Part shown: positions 43,878-50,387 of the stretch, piece by piece | Layout of the letters: each line of letters begins with the position of its first letter | Numbering within the stretch: position 1 is the first letter of the stretch | The notes under the pieces: generated by a model | Database searches by the model: none | What the model saw: only the letters and a program-made list of their open reading frames with translations | Told to the model about the DNA's origin: nothing | From: an uncultured Ruminiclostridium sp. | GTDB lineage: Bacteria; Bacillota; Clostridia; Oscillospirales; Ruminococcaceae | Direction of reading: 5' to 3' | DNA length: 64,000 bases | NCBI GenBank assembly: GCA_947630175.1 | Contig: CANRGJ010000001.1 | Span: forward strand, 310,001-374,000 | Made by a program: the position numbers and the translations under genes

Positions 43878-44071
43878 TTATCTCCCGAACAGGCTTCCAA
43901 CCCACTCCTTGATACTGTCGATAATACCCCCGGACACAGCTAGCTTCAAGCTGTTCATCGGAGAGCTCTCCGTCGTTACATACCAACATATCCAGAAGTT
44001 CCTTTGCCTTCGCAAGCAACAGAAGTTCTTCAAGAGTTTTTTGCGGTTTTTAAAAGTTCATCACAGTCCAT
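43878..44071 (-). pseudogene. Decayed double-glycine precursor peptide
   Basis: Minus-strand reading gives MDCDELLKTAK, then, after one surplus A in an A-run, a second frame LEELLLLAKAKELLDML...NDGELSDEQLEA; a four-base duplication (GCTAGCT) then shifts to a third frame encoding VSGGIIDSIKEWVGSLFGR and a stop. Joined, this is a leader plus GG site plus 18-residue amphipathic core, closely resembling the intact gene at 44955-45170. Two frameshifts make it a pseudogene, unless assembly errors are involved. Confidence 0.7.
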
Positions 44072-44097
44072 AGCTTTTTCTTCGCCTTTTGGGAAAA

Positions 44098-44337
44098 TCA
44101 AACGTGGGGATACAGAGTTGGCGTATAATCAGGATTTTTTGCGGAAAGCCCATTTGCGGCAGATTTGTTTCCGTTTAAAGATACCGACGGCTTATCTGAA
44201 AGAAGGGTGAAAGTTCCTCCTGCAGCAGCTTCAAGCTCGTCATCGGTAAGCTCAATGTCGTTTTCTTTTGCAAGAGCACGAATTTCTTCTACGGAACTTT
44301 CTTCCTTCAGGTTTGCTAAAAATTCTTCTTTTTTCAT
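44098..44337 (-). CDS. Nif11-leader precursor peptide A
   Basis: 79 residues. The leader EEFLANLKEESSVEEIRALAKENDIELTDDELEAAAGG has the Nif11-like helix and a double-glycine cleavage site after residue 41. The core is 38 residues, rich in Ser, Asn, Lys and Pro, with no Cys, ending TLYPHV, so lanthionine or disulfide bridging is impossible. AAAGGACA lies upstream. The C39 peptidase of the adjacent ABC exporter is the likely processing enzyme. Second in rank among similar leaders (44432-44671). Confidence 0.8.
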   Translation of the reverse strand: MKKEEFLANLKEESSVEEIRALAKENDIELTDDELEAAAGGTFTLLSDKPSVSLNGNKSAANGLSAKNPDYTPTLYPHV

Positions 44338-44358
44338 AATATTTGTCCTTTCATTGTG

Positions 44359-44379
44359 TGCGGCACGGTTTTTGCCGCA
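44359..44379 (-). other. 7-bp hairpin before precursor A
   Basis: TGCGGCA (44359-44365) and TGCCGCA (44373-44379) form a perfect stem in the 94-base gap upstream of precursor A. It has no T-run, so it looks like an mRNA processing or stability element rather than a terminator. Confidence 0.4.
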
Positions 44380-44431
44380 GAGAAGATATTTTTTGTTCTC
44401 GTGTTTAACTTCCGGGAAAAATCTTCCTTAT

Positions 44432-44671
44432 TTACACATAATCACCTATTACAAAGATGGGAAGCTGGATCTTGTCTTTTTCGCTGACAGTGCCTGCGGA
44501 AGATTTTTGGTTCTGCGAAGACTCGCAGCTGCCAAGAACATTTAAAGTTCCGCCAGTGATGGCTTTAAGCTCATCGTCGGTAAGCTCGACGCCGTTTTCT
44601 GTTGCGAGAGCAAGTATTTCTTCAACAGATTTTTCCTCTTTGATGGTCGCTAAAAATTCCTCTTTCTCCAT
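44432..44671 (-). CDS. Nif11-leader precursor peptide B
   Basis: 79 residues with a leader almost identical to peptide A (EEFLATIKEEKSVEEILALATENGVELTDDELKAITGG) and the double-glycine site after residue 41. The 38-residue core begins TLNVLGSCESSQNQKSS and ends LPIFVIGDYV, with a single Cys. Same total and leader length as peptide A but a divergent core, the classic pattern of paralogous precursors. It follows the next upstream precursor gene by 29 bases. Confidence 0.82.
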   Translation of the reverse strand: MEKEEFLATIKEEKSVEEILALATENGVELTDDELKAITGGTLNVLGSCESSQNQKSSAGTVSEKDKIQLPIFVIGDYV

Positions 44672-44700
44672 AATACTAATAAACTCCTTTCAATAATAAT

Positions 44701-44901
44701 TTACTTTTTGTTGAGGATACTGTTTGTAGAATTCATATTTGAAATATTTTCCAATGAATCCTTTTTCACAACACCATTGGTAATGATAACAGACTTACCT
44801 CCCGCAACCGTTTCCAGTTCGCCTTCAGAAAGCTCAACATCTAAATGGAGCTCTTCTTTATTTTTTACTTCCTTTGGTTTTTGAATAAGATCGTTTTTCA
44901 T
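44701..44901 (-). CDS. Double-glycine precursor peptide C
   Basis: 66 residues. The leader lacks the long Nif11 helix but has LDVELSEGELETVAGG, with processing after residue 35. The core (KSVIITNGVVKKDSLEN...) is 31 residues, Asn/Lys/Ser-rich, with no Cys. AAGGAA lies before the ATG. The ELxTVAGG motif is the same signal as in the other members, so export by the same C39 ABC protein is expected. Confidence 0.72.
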   Translation of the reverse strand: MKNDLIQKPKEVKNKEELHLDVELSEGELETVAGGKSVIITNGVVKKDSLENISNMNSTNSILNKK

Positions 44902-44954
44902 AAATAATTCCTTTCCTTATAATGTAACAACGTATAGGTTTTACTTGCTTTAGA

Positions 44955-45170
44955 TCACAGGTGCTTATTGGAGAAATCCTTGACCTTATCCACAATTCCG
45001 CCTGCAACAGAATCAAGAATATCATCGTTAAGCTCACCGTTAGAATTAAATTTATCAAACAATTCCTGTGCTTTCTCCTTAGCAAGTTCAACACCGTTTG
45101 CCTTGGCAAGATCTATCATTTCATTGACAGACTTTGCCTCTTTCAGTTTTGCAATAATTTTTTCGTCCAT
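44955..45170 (-). CDS. Nif11-like precursor peptide D with short core
   Basis: 71 residues. The leader has MDEKIIAKLKEAKSVNEMIDLAKANGVELAKEKAQELF and NDDILDSVAGG, with cleavage after residue 58. The remaining 13-residue core IVDKVKDFSNKHL is amphipathic and cationic, reminiscent of signalling or short bacteriocin-type peptides. It starts 22 bases after the methyltransferase-STAS gene. The decayed precursor at 43878 is its closest relative. Confidence 0.8.
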   Translation of the reverse strand: MDEKIIAKLKEAKSVNEMIDLAKANGVELAKEKAQELFDKFNSNGELNDDILDSVAGGIVDKVKDFSNKHL

Positions 45171-45192
45171 TGTAATTTCTCCTTTTTTAAAT

Positions 45193-46404
45193 TTAAAGTC
45201 CTAACATATCTGCAAAGCCTGTTTGCTCCAAAATAGATAAAACAAGCTCATTAGGCTGTTCAAACGTCAAAGCGTGATTTCCGACATGCTTTATCATTTG
45301 AAGGATAACACGCAGTCCTGCTGAGGATATATACTCAAGCTCTCCTGCAAAAATTGTGATCTTTGTTATCTCATGCTCTTTGAGCATATCCTGAAAAAGC
45401 TCTAACAGCTGCGGTGCGCTGATAGTGTCCAAACGTCCGATCAGGGTCAGATTTAAGCTACTGTCGGAAATGCTGTTGGTTATTTTTAGTCCTTTCGCAG
45501 TTGTACTGACCGTATCGGCACTCGCTGCTTCATCAAGGCTAACCACCCATATATAAACCTTTTCCAAGCAGGCAGTAATCTTTTTGCGCATATCGTCGGG
45601 ATAAGCATCAAGCTGAGTCAAATGAAGATCCGGCGACCACATTGGGTGTTTTTCCACTAAAAGTCCGTTTTCTTTCAGCAAGCGTTCAGCCTCGTCAACA
45701 GGAACGGTTTTTATGGTTGCATCAGACTGACGGTTAAACTCCTGATGATCTTTTCTTAAAACTTCCATAGAGCGTTCACCCATCATAGCGGCTGCAACCG
45801 CTTTAAAGGAAAGACCAACCTCAAAATCCGTGGTGACCCATACTCCGCCGTGCTTTGCAAGAACATCATGAATACTGCGCCACATTGCCTGTTTTTCCGA
45901 AATATCCAGATATACCATAACTCCTTCACTAGAAATTGTTACAGGTCCCTCCATTTTGTCCGCAGCTGCCAGCACGGAAGCGCTGTTTGTAACATCTGTC
46001 GCAACATAAGTTCCTTTGCCTTCCATAAGCATATCGTTCAAACGATCCATCACTTCAGTTACTGCAGGAAGGTCACCTCCGATGTAATTGTATCCGTTGT
46101 TGATAAGGTATTTGCCTCTAGGTGTGTACCCGCAGGCCAAATCTAACACATTTTTGTTCCCTGCAAGTGCTATTTCTCTGTTGGCGATATTATAACGCAA
46201 CTCTAGCATAAGTTTGTTTAAGCTTTCAAGAGGTCCGCTTGAATAAAATTTTTCATCTGCTGAATATTGGCTTGTTTCGGGTTCTAATTCATTCAATGCA
46301 TTTTCAAATTCAACCGCTTCCGCTACACCTGCCTGAACAAGTTGGTGTAACGTTGTCTTTGCCGTATTAAATATCGGGTTGACCTCTTCGTATAAATTTG
46401 ACAT
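45193..46404 (-). CDS. SAM methyltransferase fused to a C-terminal STAS domain
   Basis: 403 residues. Residues about 45-290 form a class I methyltransferase of the leucine carboxyl methyltransferase/Ppm1-like type: motif I VLDLACGYTPRGKYL (86-100), GGDLP (109-113), and the acidic TDFEVG region (192-197). Residues about 305-403 are a STAS domain with GRLDTISAPQL and the phosphorylatable LEYISSAGLRV (357-367). The start is ATG 46404 behind AGGAGGG, giving a protein shorter than the full open frame. It precedes four intact GG precursors on the same strand. Substrate and role are unknown. Confidence 0.85.
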   Translation of the reverse strand: MSNLYEEVNPIFNTAKTTLHQLVQAGVAEAVEFENALNELEPETSQYSADEKFYSSGPLESLNKLMLELRYNIANREIALAGNKNVLDLACGYTPRGKYLINNGYNYIGGDLPAVTEVMDRLNDMLMEGKGTYVATDVTNSASVLAAADKMEGPVTISSEGVMVYLDISEKQAMWRSIHDVLAKHGGVWVTTDFEVGLSFKAVAAAMMGERSMEVLRKDHQEFNRQSDATIKTVPVDEAERLLKENGLLVEKHPMWSPDLHLTQLDAYPDDMRKKITACLEKVYIWVVSLDEAASADTVSTTAKGLKITNSISDSSLNLTLIGRLDTISAPQLLELFQDMLKEHEITKITIFAGELEYISSAGLRVILQMIKHVGNHALTFEQPNELVLSILEQTGFADMLGL

Positions 46405-46442
46405 TCTCGCCCTCCTATCTATTATGTTGAATTGTTGTATGT

Positions 46443-46985
46443 TCAATGAATATCATATCCTGTCAGCTTTGCGATATCTGCCTTGCTCCAAAAGTTATTT
46501 TCCCAGTAAAAAAAACTCGTTTTTCCTCTTTTAAAATATTCTGAACGGCATATCGATATTATCATAAATATGACATATATCACATACCTCAAGCGACTGA
46601 GGAATAAGCGAAAGAGCACGATAGTATCTGGCTTTTGCACATCGCGAACACCGGAGACAAATCTTCGCATTACACGGTGAATATTTATATTCACATCTGC
46701 CGTTAAAACATAAATACAGCGGATAAAAAATAACCTTGTTCCTTTGCCCTGCGAAGGAGATCTATATTTCGTTCGGTAGGCATAACAGTTTCAAATGTAA
46801 AAGTTTTTATGTACATCTAAAACGTATTCACGCATATCCTTCTGCTAATTCAGCCGCCTCAAATCAGTGCATTGAGTTGCCATCTTTATGTCGTCTGCAT
46901 AGATAATTTTTGTCGTCCTTGTTACAGTGCTTTTTCCACTTCCGTTTAGACCTGCAAAGACGATTATCTCAGGATTCATTTCCAT
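46443..46985 (-). pseudogene. Decayed zeta-toxin-like gene
   Basis: Reading through several frames gives PEIIVFAGLNGSGKSTVT (Walker A), IIYADDIKMATQCTD, FEAAELAEGYA (then stop), KTFTFETVMPTERNIDLLRRAKEQGYF, LTADVNINIHRVMRR, ARYYRALSLIPQSLEVCD and KRKNEFFYWENNFWSKADIAKL. These follow zeta-toxin-family order along about 180 residues. At least four frameshifts and two premature stops are present, so the gene is dead. Zeta toxins phosphorylate UDP-GlcNAc. Confidence 0.75.
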
Positions 46986-47281
46986 AAATACGTCTCCCGC
47001 CCGGATATTCTATATTTGATGCTTTTTTCTAGTGGTCGTAACCAGTAACGGGCAGTCCTTGCTTTTGATTTTCCTCGTTTTCTTTTTTATCTCTTCACGA
47101 AAGCGCTTAACAAGCTCATCATCTGTTATCCCGCAGGTAGAGTCAAGTTCGTTTGGCTTCGGAGGTTCGTTGTCCTGCTATTTTAACGCTTCATGGAAGC
47201 TTTTCAGTAAAAATTGCTTCTTTTTATCCTGCTCAGTTTTTTGATCATTTTGATTGTATATGATTGCTTTTTCTACTTTTT
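46969..47281 (-). pseudogene. Decayed small gene upstream of the zeta-like toxin
   Basis: Another broken frame read in pieces: KKQFLLKSFHEALK (stop), NELDSTCGITDDELVKRFREEIKKK, and, in a shifted frame, ASNIEYPGGRRIYGNES ending inside the zeta-like gene. Its GITDDELVKRFRE and EYPGGRR pattern is that of the small partner gene often found directly upstream of such zeta toxins in Clostridia. It also carries an internal stop. Probably antitoxin or accessory remnant; low confidence on role. Confidence 0.5.
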
Positions 47282-47302
47282 ATCAAGACGATTCTATGTT
47301 TT

Positions 47303-47815
47303 TCAGTATTCAAAAAGCTCGTTTTCGTCTAACAATTGACGAAGTTTTTTTAGTGCGCTATGCTGCAAAAAACGTTCATTTGCATAACTGACTCCTATCA
47401 ATTTTGCTGTTTCCTGAGCCGACAAGCCATGATAAAATCTGTAAATAATAATGTTTCGTTCTCGTTCAGGAAGCTGCTCCAATGCTGATGCAAGGGCTTC
47501 CAGCGTGTCTTGCATAAATACATGGTCGTATCCTTTGTCAGGCAGGATAGCAGATTCATCTAACGCAACAGGAACAGGTTCATGCGCCTTTTCCCTGTAA
47601 TAATCAGTCACCGCATTTCGAGTAATTGCATAAAGCCAAGTACCGGGCGCACTCCTGGAAGGGTCATATTTATCCAAAGACGAAATTGCTTTCAGAAAGA
47701 CTTGATGAAGGAGGTCTTCCCTGTCATGCTCGTTTTTTATATGAGCACTTATGTATCGTGCAACCTTAATGTGATAGTCACTATAAAGTTCTTCGGGAGT
47801 GATGACAGTGTTCAT
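47303..47815 (-). CDS. ECF-type RNA polymerase sigma factor
   Basis: 170 residues with region 2 (ISAHIKNEHDREDLLHQVFLKAISSLDKYD) and region 4 (LPERERNIIIYRFYHGLSAQETAKLIGVSYANERFLQHSALKKLRQLL) of a small sigma-70 factor. No region 3. A longer frame starts at 47848, but ATG 47815 overlaps the stop of the upstream 65-residue gene (ATGA), strongly suggesting coupling. It is a candidate output of the partner-switch module at 53442-55843, though no anti-sigma of the ECF class is adjacent. Confidence 0.88.
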   Translation of the reverse strand: MNTVITPEELYSDYHIKVARYISAHIKNEHDREDLLHQVFLKAISSLDKYDPSRSAPGTWLYAITRNAVTDYYREKAHEPVPVALDESAILPDKGYDHVFMQDTLEALASALEQLPERERNIIIYRFYHGLSAQETAKLIGVSYANERFLQHSALKKLRQLLDENELFEY

Positions 47816-48009
47816 AGCTTTTTGTTTTCCTCCGTACGAGTCCGCCATGTATCAAACTCTCCGGCAGCATTGACTTCCAGTTCACTGTCATTCAGCGGTA
47901 TGCCAAATGCATTTTTACGATCTAAACCTATTATTTTATCCAAGTGCACATTTCCTTCAAACCGTTGAAAATCAAACAGCGCAATCAAAATATCTTCTGT
48001 TTTATCCAT
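47812..48009 (-). CDS. Small protein with leader-like ELxxNAAG motif
   Basis: 65 residues: helical N-terminus, then FGIPLNDSELEVNAAGEFDTWRTRTEENKKL. The DSELEVNAAG segment resembles the C-terminus of a double-glycine leader with the second Gly in place of the first, so it may be a degenerate precursor or a peptide that regulates the sigma factor translated from the overlapping ATG. GAGGAA precedes its ATG. A possible TATAAT lies at 48055-48060. Confidence 0.6.
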   Translation of the reverse strand: MDKTEDILIALFDFQRFEGNVHLDKIIGLDRKNAFGIPLNDSELEVNAAGEFDTWRTRTEENKKL

Positions 48010-48054
48010 TATATATTCCTCATATAGTAGTTTTTTCTATCTCAACACAATAAA

Positions 48055-48060
48055 ATTATA
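48055..48060 (-). promoter_or_regulatory. Candidate -10 of the small protein-sigma operon
   Basis: A TATAAT on the minus strand 46 bases before the 48009 start, in an A/T-rich gap that follows the end of the exporter gene. No good -35 at 17 bases, so it may depend on another sigma factor. Confidence 0.35.
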
Positions 48061-48162
48061 TAGGTTAAAGTAATCATTTTAATCAGTTAATTTTGTTTTC
48101 ATATATTTATACGGAACAAATAAAAAATTGTTAGAATTTTTTGTTATTTTTTTATTTAACCT

Positions 48163-50376
48163 CTAAACAACTGCCTCTTTTGTCATTTCAGACTCGCTGT
48201 CAAGACGCTGCCTTGCAACCAATTCGGCAAATTTGCCTCCTTTTGCTATCAACTCCTCATAGCTGCCGTCTTCAACGATCTTACCTTTTTCAAGATATAT
48301 TATTCTGTCACACTGTTTTATTGTAGACAGTCGATGTGCAATAACGATCCTTGTGCATTTCAGCTTATCAAGAGATTGAGATACAATTTTTTGAGTAATA
48401 TTGTCCAATGCGCTTGTAGCTTCGTCAAACATAAGGATTTTTGGTTTGGGAGCAATAGCTCTTGCAATCATAAGACGCTGCCGCTGTCCCCCTGACACTC
48501 CGCCGCTTCCCTCTGAAATCAAAGTGTACATACCCATAGGCATTCGGCGAATATCGTCTGCAATTCCGGCAAGCTCAGCCGCTTCCCATGCATCGTCCAT
48601 AGTCAGCCACGGTGCAGAAATTGTAATATTTGAGAATATGTCGCCTTGAAACAGTTTTCCTTCCTGCATAACTGTTCCCACGTTACGGCGGAGAGATTTC
48701 AAGTCAATTCCGGAAAGATCCTTTCCGTCATAATAGACGGCTCCCTTCTGAGGTGTTTCAAATCCAAGCATAATACGCATAAGAGTAGATTTTCCACACC
48801 CTGTTGAACCAACTATTGCAACATACTGACCGGGTCTGATTTTTAATGATAAATTATCTATAACATTCGGCATACTCTTATTGTAACTGAAAGAAACGTT
48901 ACTGAGTTCAACGCCTCCGGACAAGCGTGTAATGACCTGCTTTCCCTCTGATACCTCTGGAAAAGTGTCCATTATCGGCTTTGCTATATCAAGGATCGGT
49001 TTGATGTTTGCAGCAGTAAGCGCAATAGCGGCAAGTGACATAAATGCTCCCGATACCATTCCATAAGCCGTATTAAAAGCATAATAGTCAGCTACCGATA
49101 CATTGTTTACAACAGCCATATAATAAATAACAAATGTACCGACCAGTGTAATAAGCGTTATAATGACATTATTGTATAATATAATTTTGGGTGGATGATA
49201 AGTAATTTTAGTCTGATCAGCATAGAGCTTTCCCCATCTTGCAAATGCGCGCTTTTCTGCTCCGGCAAGCTTTATTTTCTGAACGCCCGAAATCAAAGCA
49301 TAACTCATACCGCTGACTTTTGCGCTGCATTCCAATTGCTTTTTTGATACTTTCATCTTGGCAAATGCAGAAATTACAGAGAATAAAACGGTAAATAAAA
49401 TAACGATCAGTGCAGGAGCAGCCAAAGCAGGTGTAAAGAAAAATATCTGAGAAATATAAATAAGAGAAAAAAGTGATGTAAGACCTGCCGCAAGAACCGT
49501 GTCGACTAACATAGTGCAAAGCATATTTATATGCTGCATACGCATAGCTAACTCGCCCGAACTGTATTCCTTAAAAAATGAAGCAGGAAGCGACATAACA
49601 CGTGCCATTGCGGCTGCCTGAACAGTAACATTCATTTTAGTAGATATTCTTGCCATAATAAGGGATTTTATCGCTCCAATTAGCTGTGAAGAAATAGTCA
49701 TACATACTAAAAAAACAGCTATGGATAAAAGCAGCGTAATATCTCCATTTGCAACGACCGTTCCAAATAACAATTGATTGAGCTTTGGACCGAGCAAACC
49801 GATCATTGTAACGGCAAGTGTGGCAATTGCAACCATTACATAATCCGAAACAGAAAGAATTTCAGCTATATAACCAAGCAGTATCCTTATATTTATTTTT
49901 TTCAAAGGAAAAGGCTTATAAAAAGCAATTGCTTCAATCTCAAAAATATCTTCGTTTTTGCCGGAAATTTTTATATTCTTTCCCGTTTCGGCATCAAAAA
50001 ATGTATATCCTGACATTCCGACCGGAATCAAAGCCACAATGGAACCGTCGGATTTTTTTATTCCAAGCATAGCTCCGATAGCATCTTTATGCCAGCCCTT
50101 TTCTAAATGGACAGTTCTGCGCATTATGCCATGAGGACGCATAAGATATTCCAACTGTTCGTTTATATCTTTAATGGATTCAGGTACATCTCTAGTCTTT
50201 ACGTGATAATATTTTAAAATTTCATCTATGGCATCTTTTGCACGACTTTTTTCGTCGGCAAATACTGATGAAAAATGTGAACCTGTAACAGCATCGGAAA
50301 TACCTATGAATGCTTCCTCAAAAACGGTAGAATCATATTCTTTTCGCTGCTTTATTTGTTCGTCAAACCAACCCAT
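48163..50376 (-). CDS. NHLM-type ABC exporter, ATP-binding/permease (second subunit)
   Basis: 737 residues. An N-terminal domain of about 155 residues without C39 catalytic residues, then five or six membrane helices (about 165-445) and an ABC ATPase domain with GSTGCGKST, a VSGGQRQR signature and ILMFDEATSALD. This is the architecture of the second ABC protein in NHLM bacteriocin export systems, which partners with a C39-bearing one. The start is 11 bases after that partner ends. It probably forms a heterodimer with it or an alternative route for precursors. Confidence 0.85.
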   Translation of the reverse strand: MGWFDEQIKQRKEYDSTVFEEAFIGISDAVTGSHFSSVFADEKSRAKDAIDEILKYYHVKTRDVPESIKDINEQLEYLMRPHGIMRRTVHLEKGWHKDAIGAMLGIKKSDGSIVALIPVGMSGYTFFDAETGKNIKISGKNEDIFEIEAIAFYKPFPLKKINIRILLGYIAEILSVSDYVMVAIATLAVTMIGLLGPKLNQLLFGTVVANGDITLLLSIAVFLVCMTISSQLIGAIKSLIMARISTKMNVTVQAAAMARVMSLPASFFKEYSSGELAMRMQHINMLCTMLVDTVLAAGLTSLFSLIYISQIFFFTPALAAPALIVILFTVLFSVISAFAKMKVSKKQLECSAKVSGMSYALISGVQKIKLAGAEKRAFARWGKLYADQTKITYHPPKIILYNNVIITLITLVGTFVIYYMAVVNNVSVADYYAFNTAYGMVSGAFMSLAAIALTAANIKPILDIAKPIMDTFPEVSEGKQVITRLSGGVELSNVSFSYNKSMPNVIDNLSLKIRPGQYVAIVGSTGCGKSTLMRIMLGFETPQKGAVYYDGKDLSGIDLKSLRRNVGTVMQEGKLFQGDIFSNITISAPWLTMDDAWEAAELAGIADDIRRMPMGMYTLISEGSGGVSGGQRQRLMIARAIAPKPKILMFDEATSALDNITQKIVSQSLDKLKCTRIVIAHRLSTIKQCDRIIYLEKGKIVEDGSYEELIAKGGKFAELVARQRLDSESEMTKEAVV

Positions 50377-50387
50377 AAGAACCCTCC

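Noticed and set aside
44359-44379. Terminator between precursors A and B
   Set aside because: The stem is stable but lacks a T-run on the minus strand, so it is listed only as a possible mRNA processing element.
44457-44696. Plus-strand frame opposite precursor B
   Set aside because: Complement of the Nif11-like leader gene, no SD and no family.
46443-46694. 83-codon minus-strand frame as an independent protein
   Set aside because: It is one frame of the broken zeta-toxin-like gene; the homology continues in other frames.
47032-47244. Plus-strand 70-codon frame
   Set aside because: Antisense to the decayed small gene upstream of the zeta remnant; no supporting signal.
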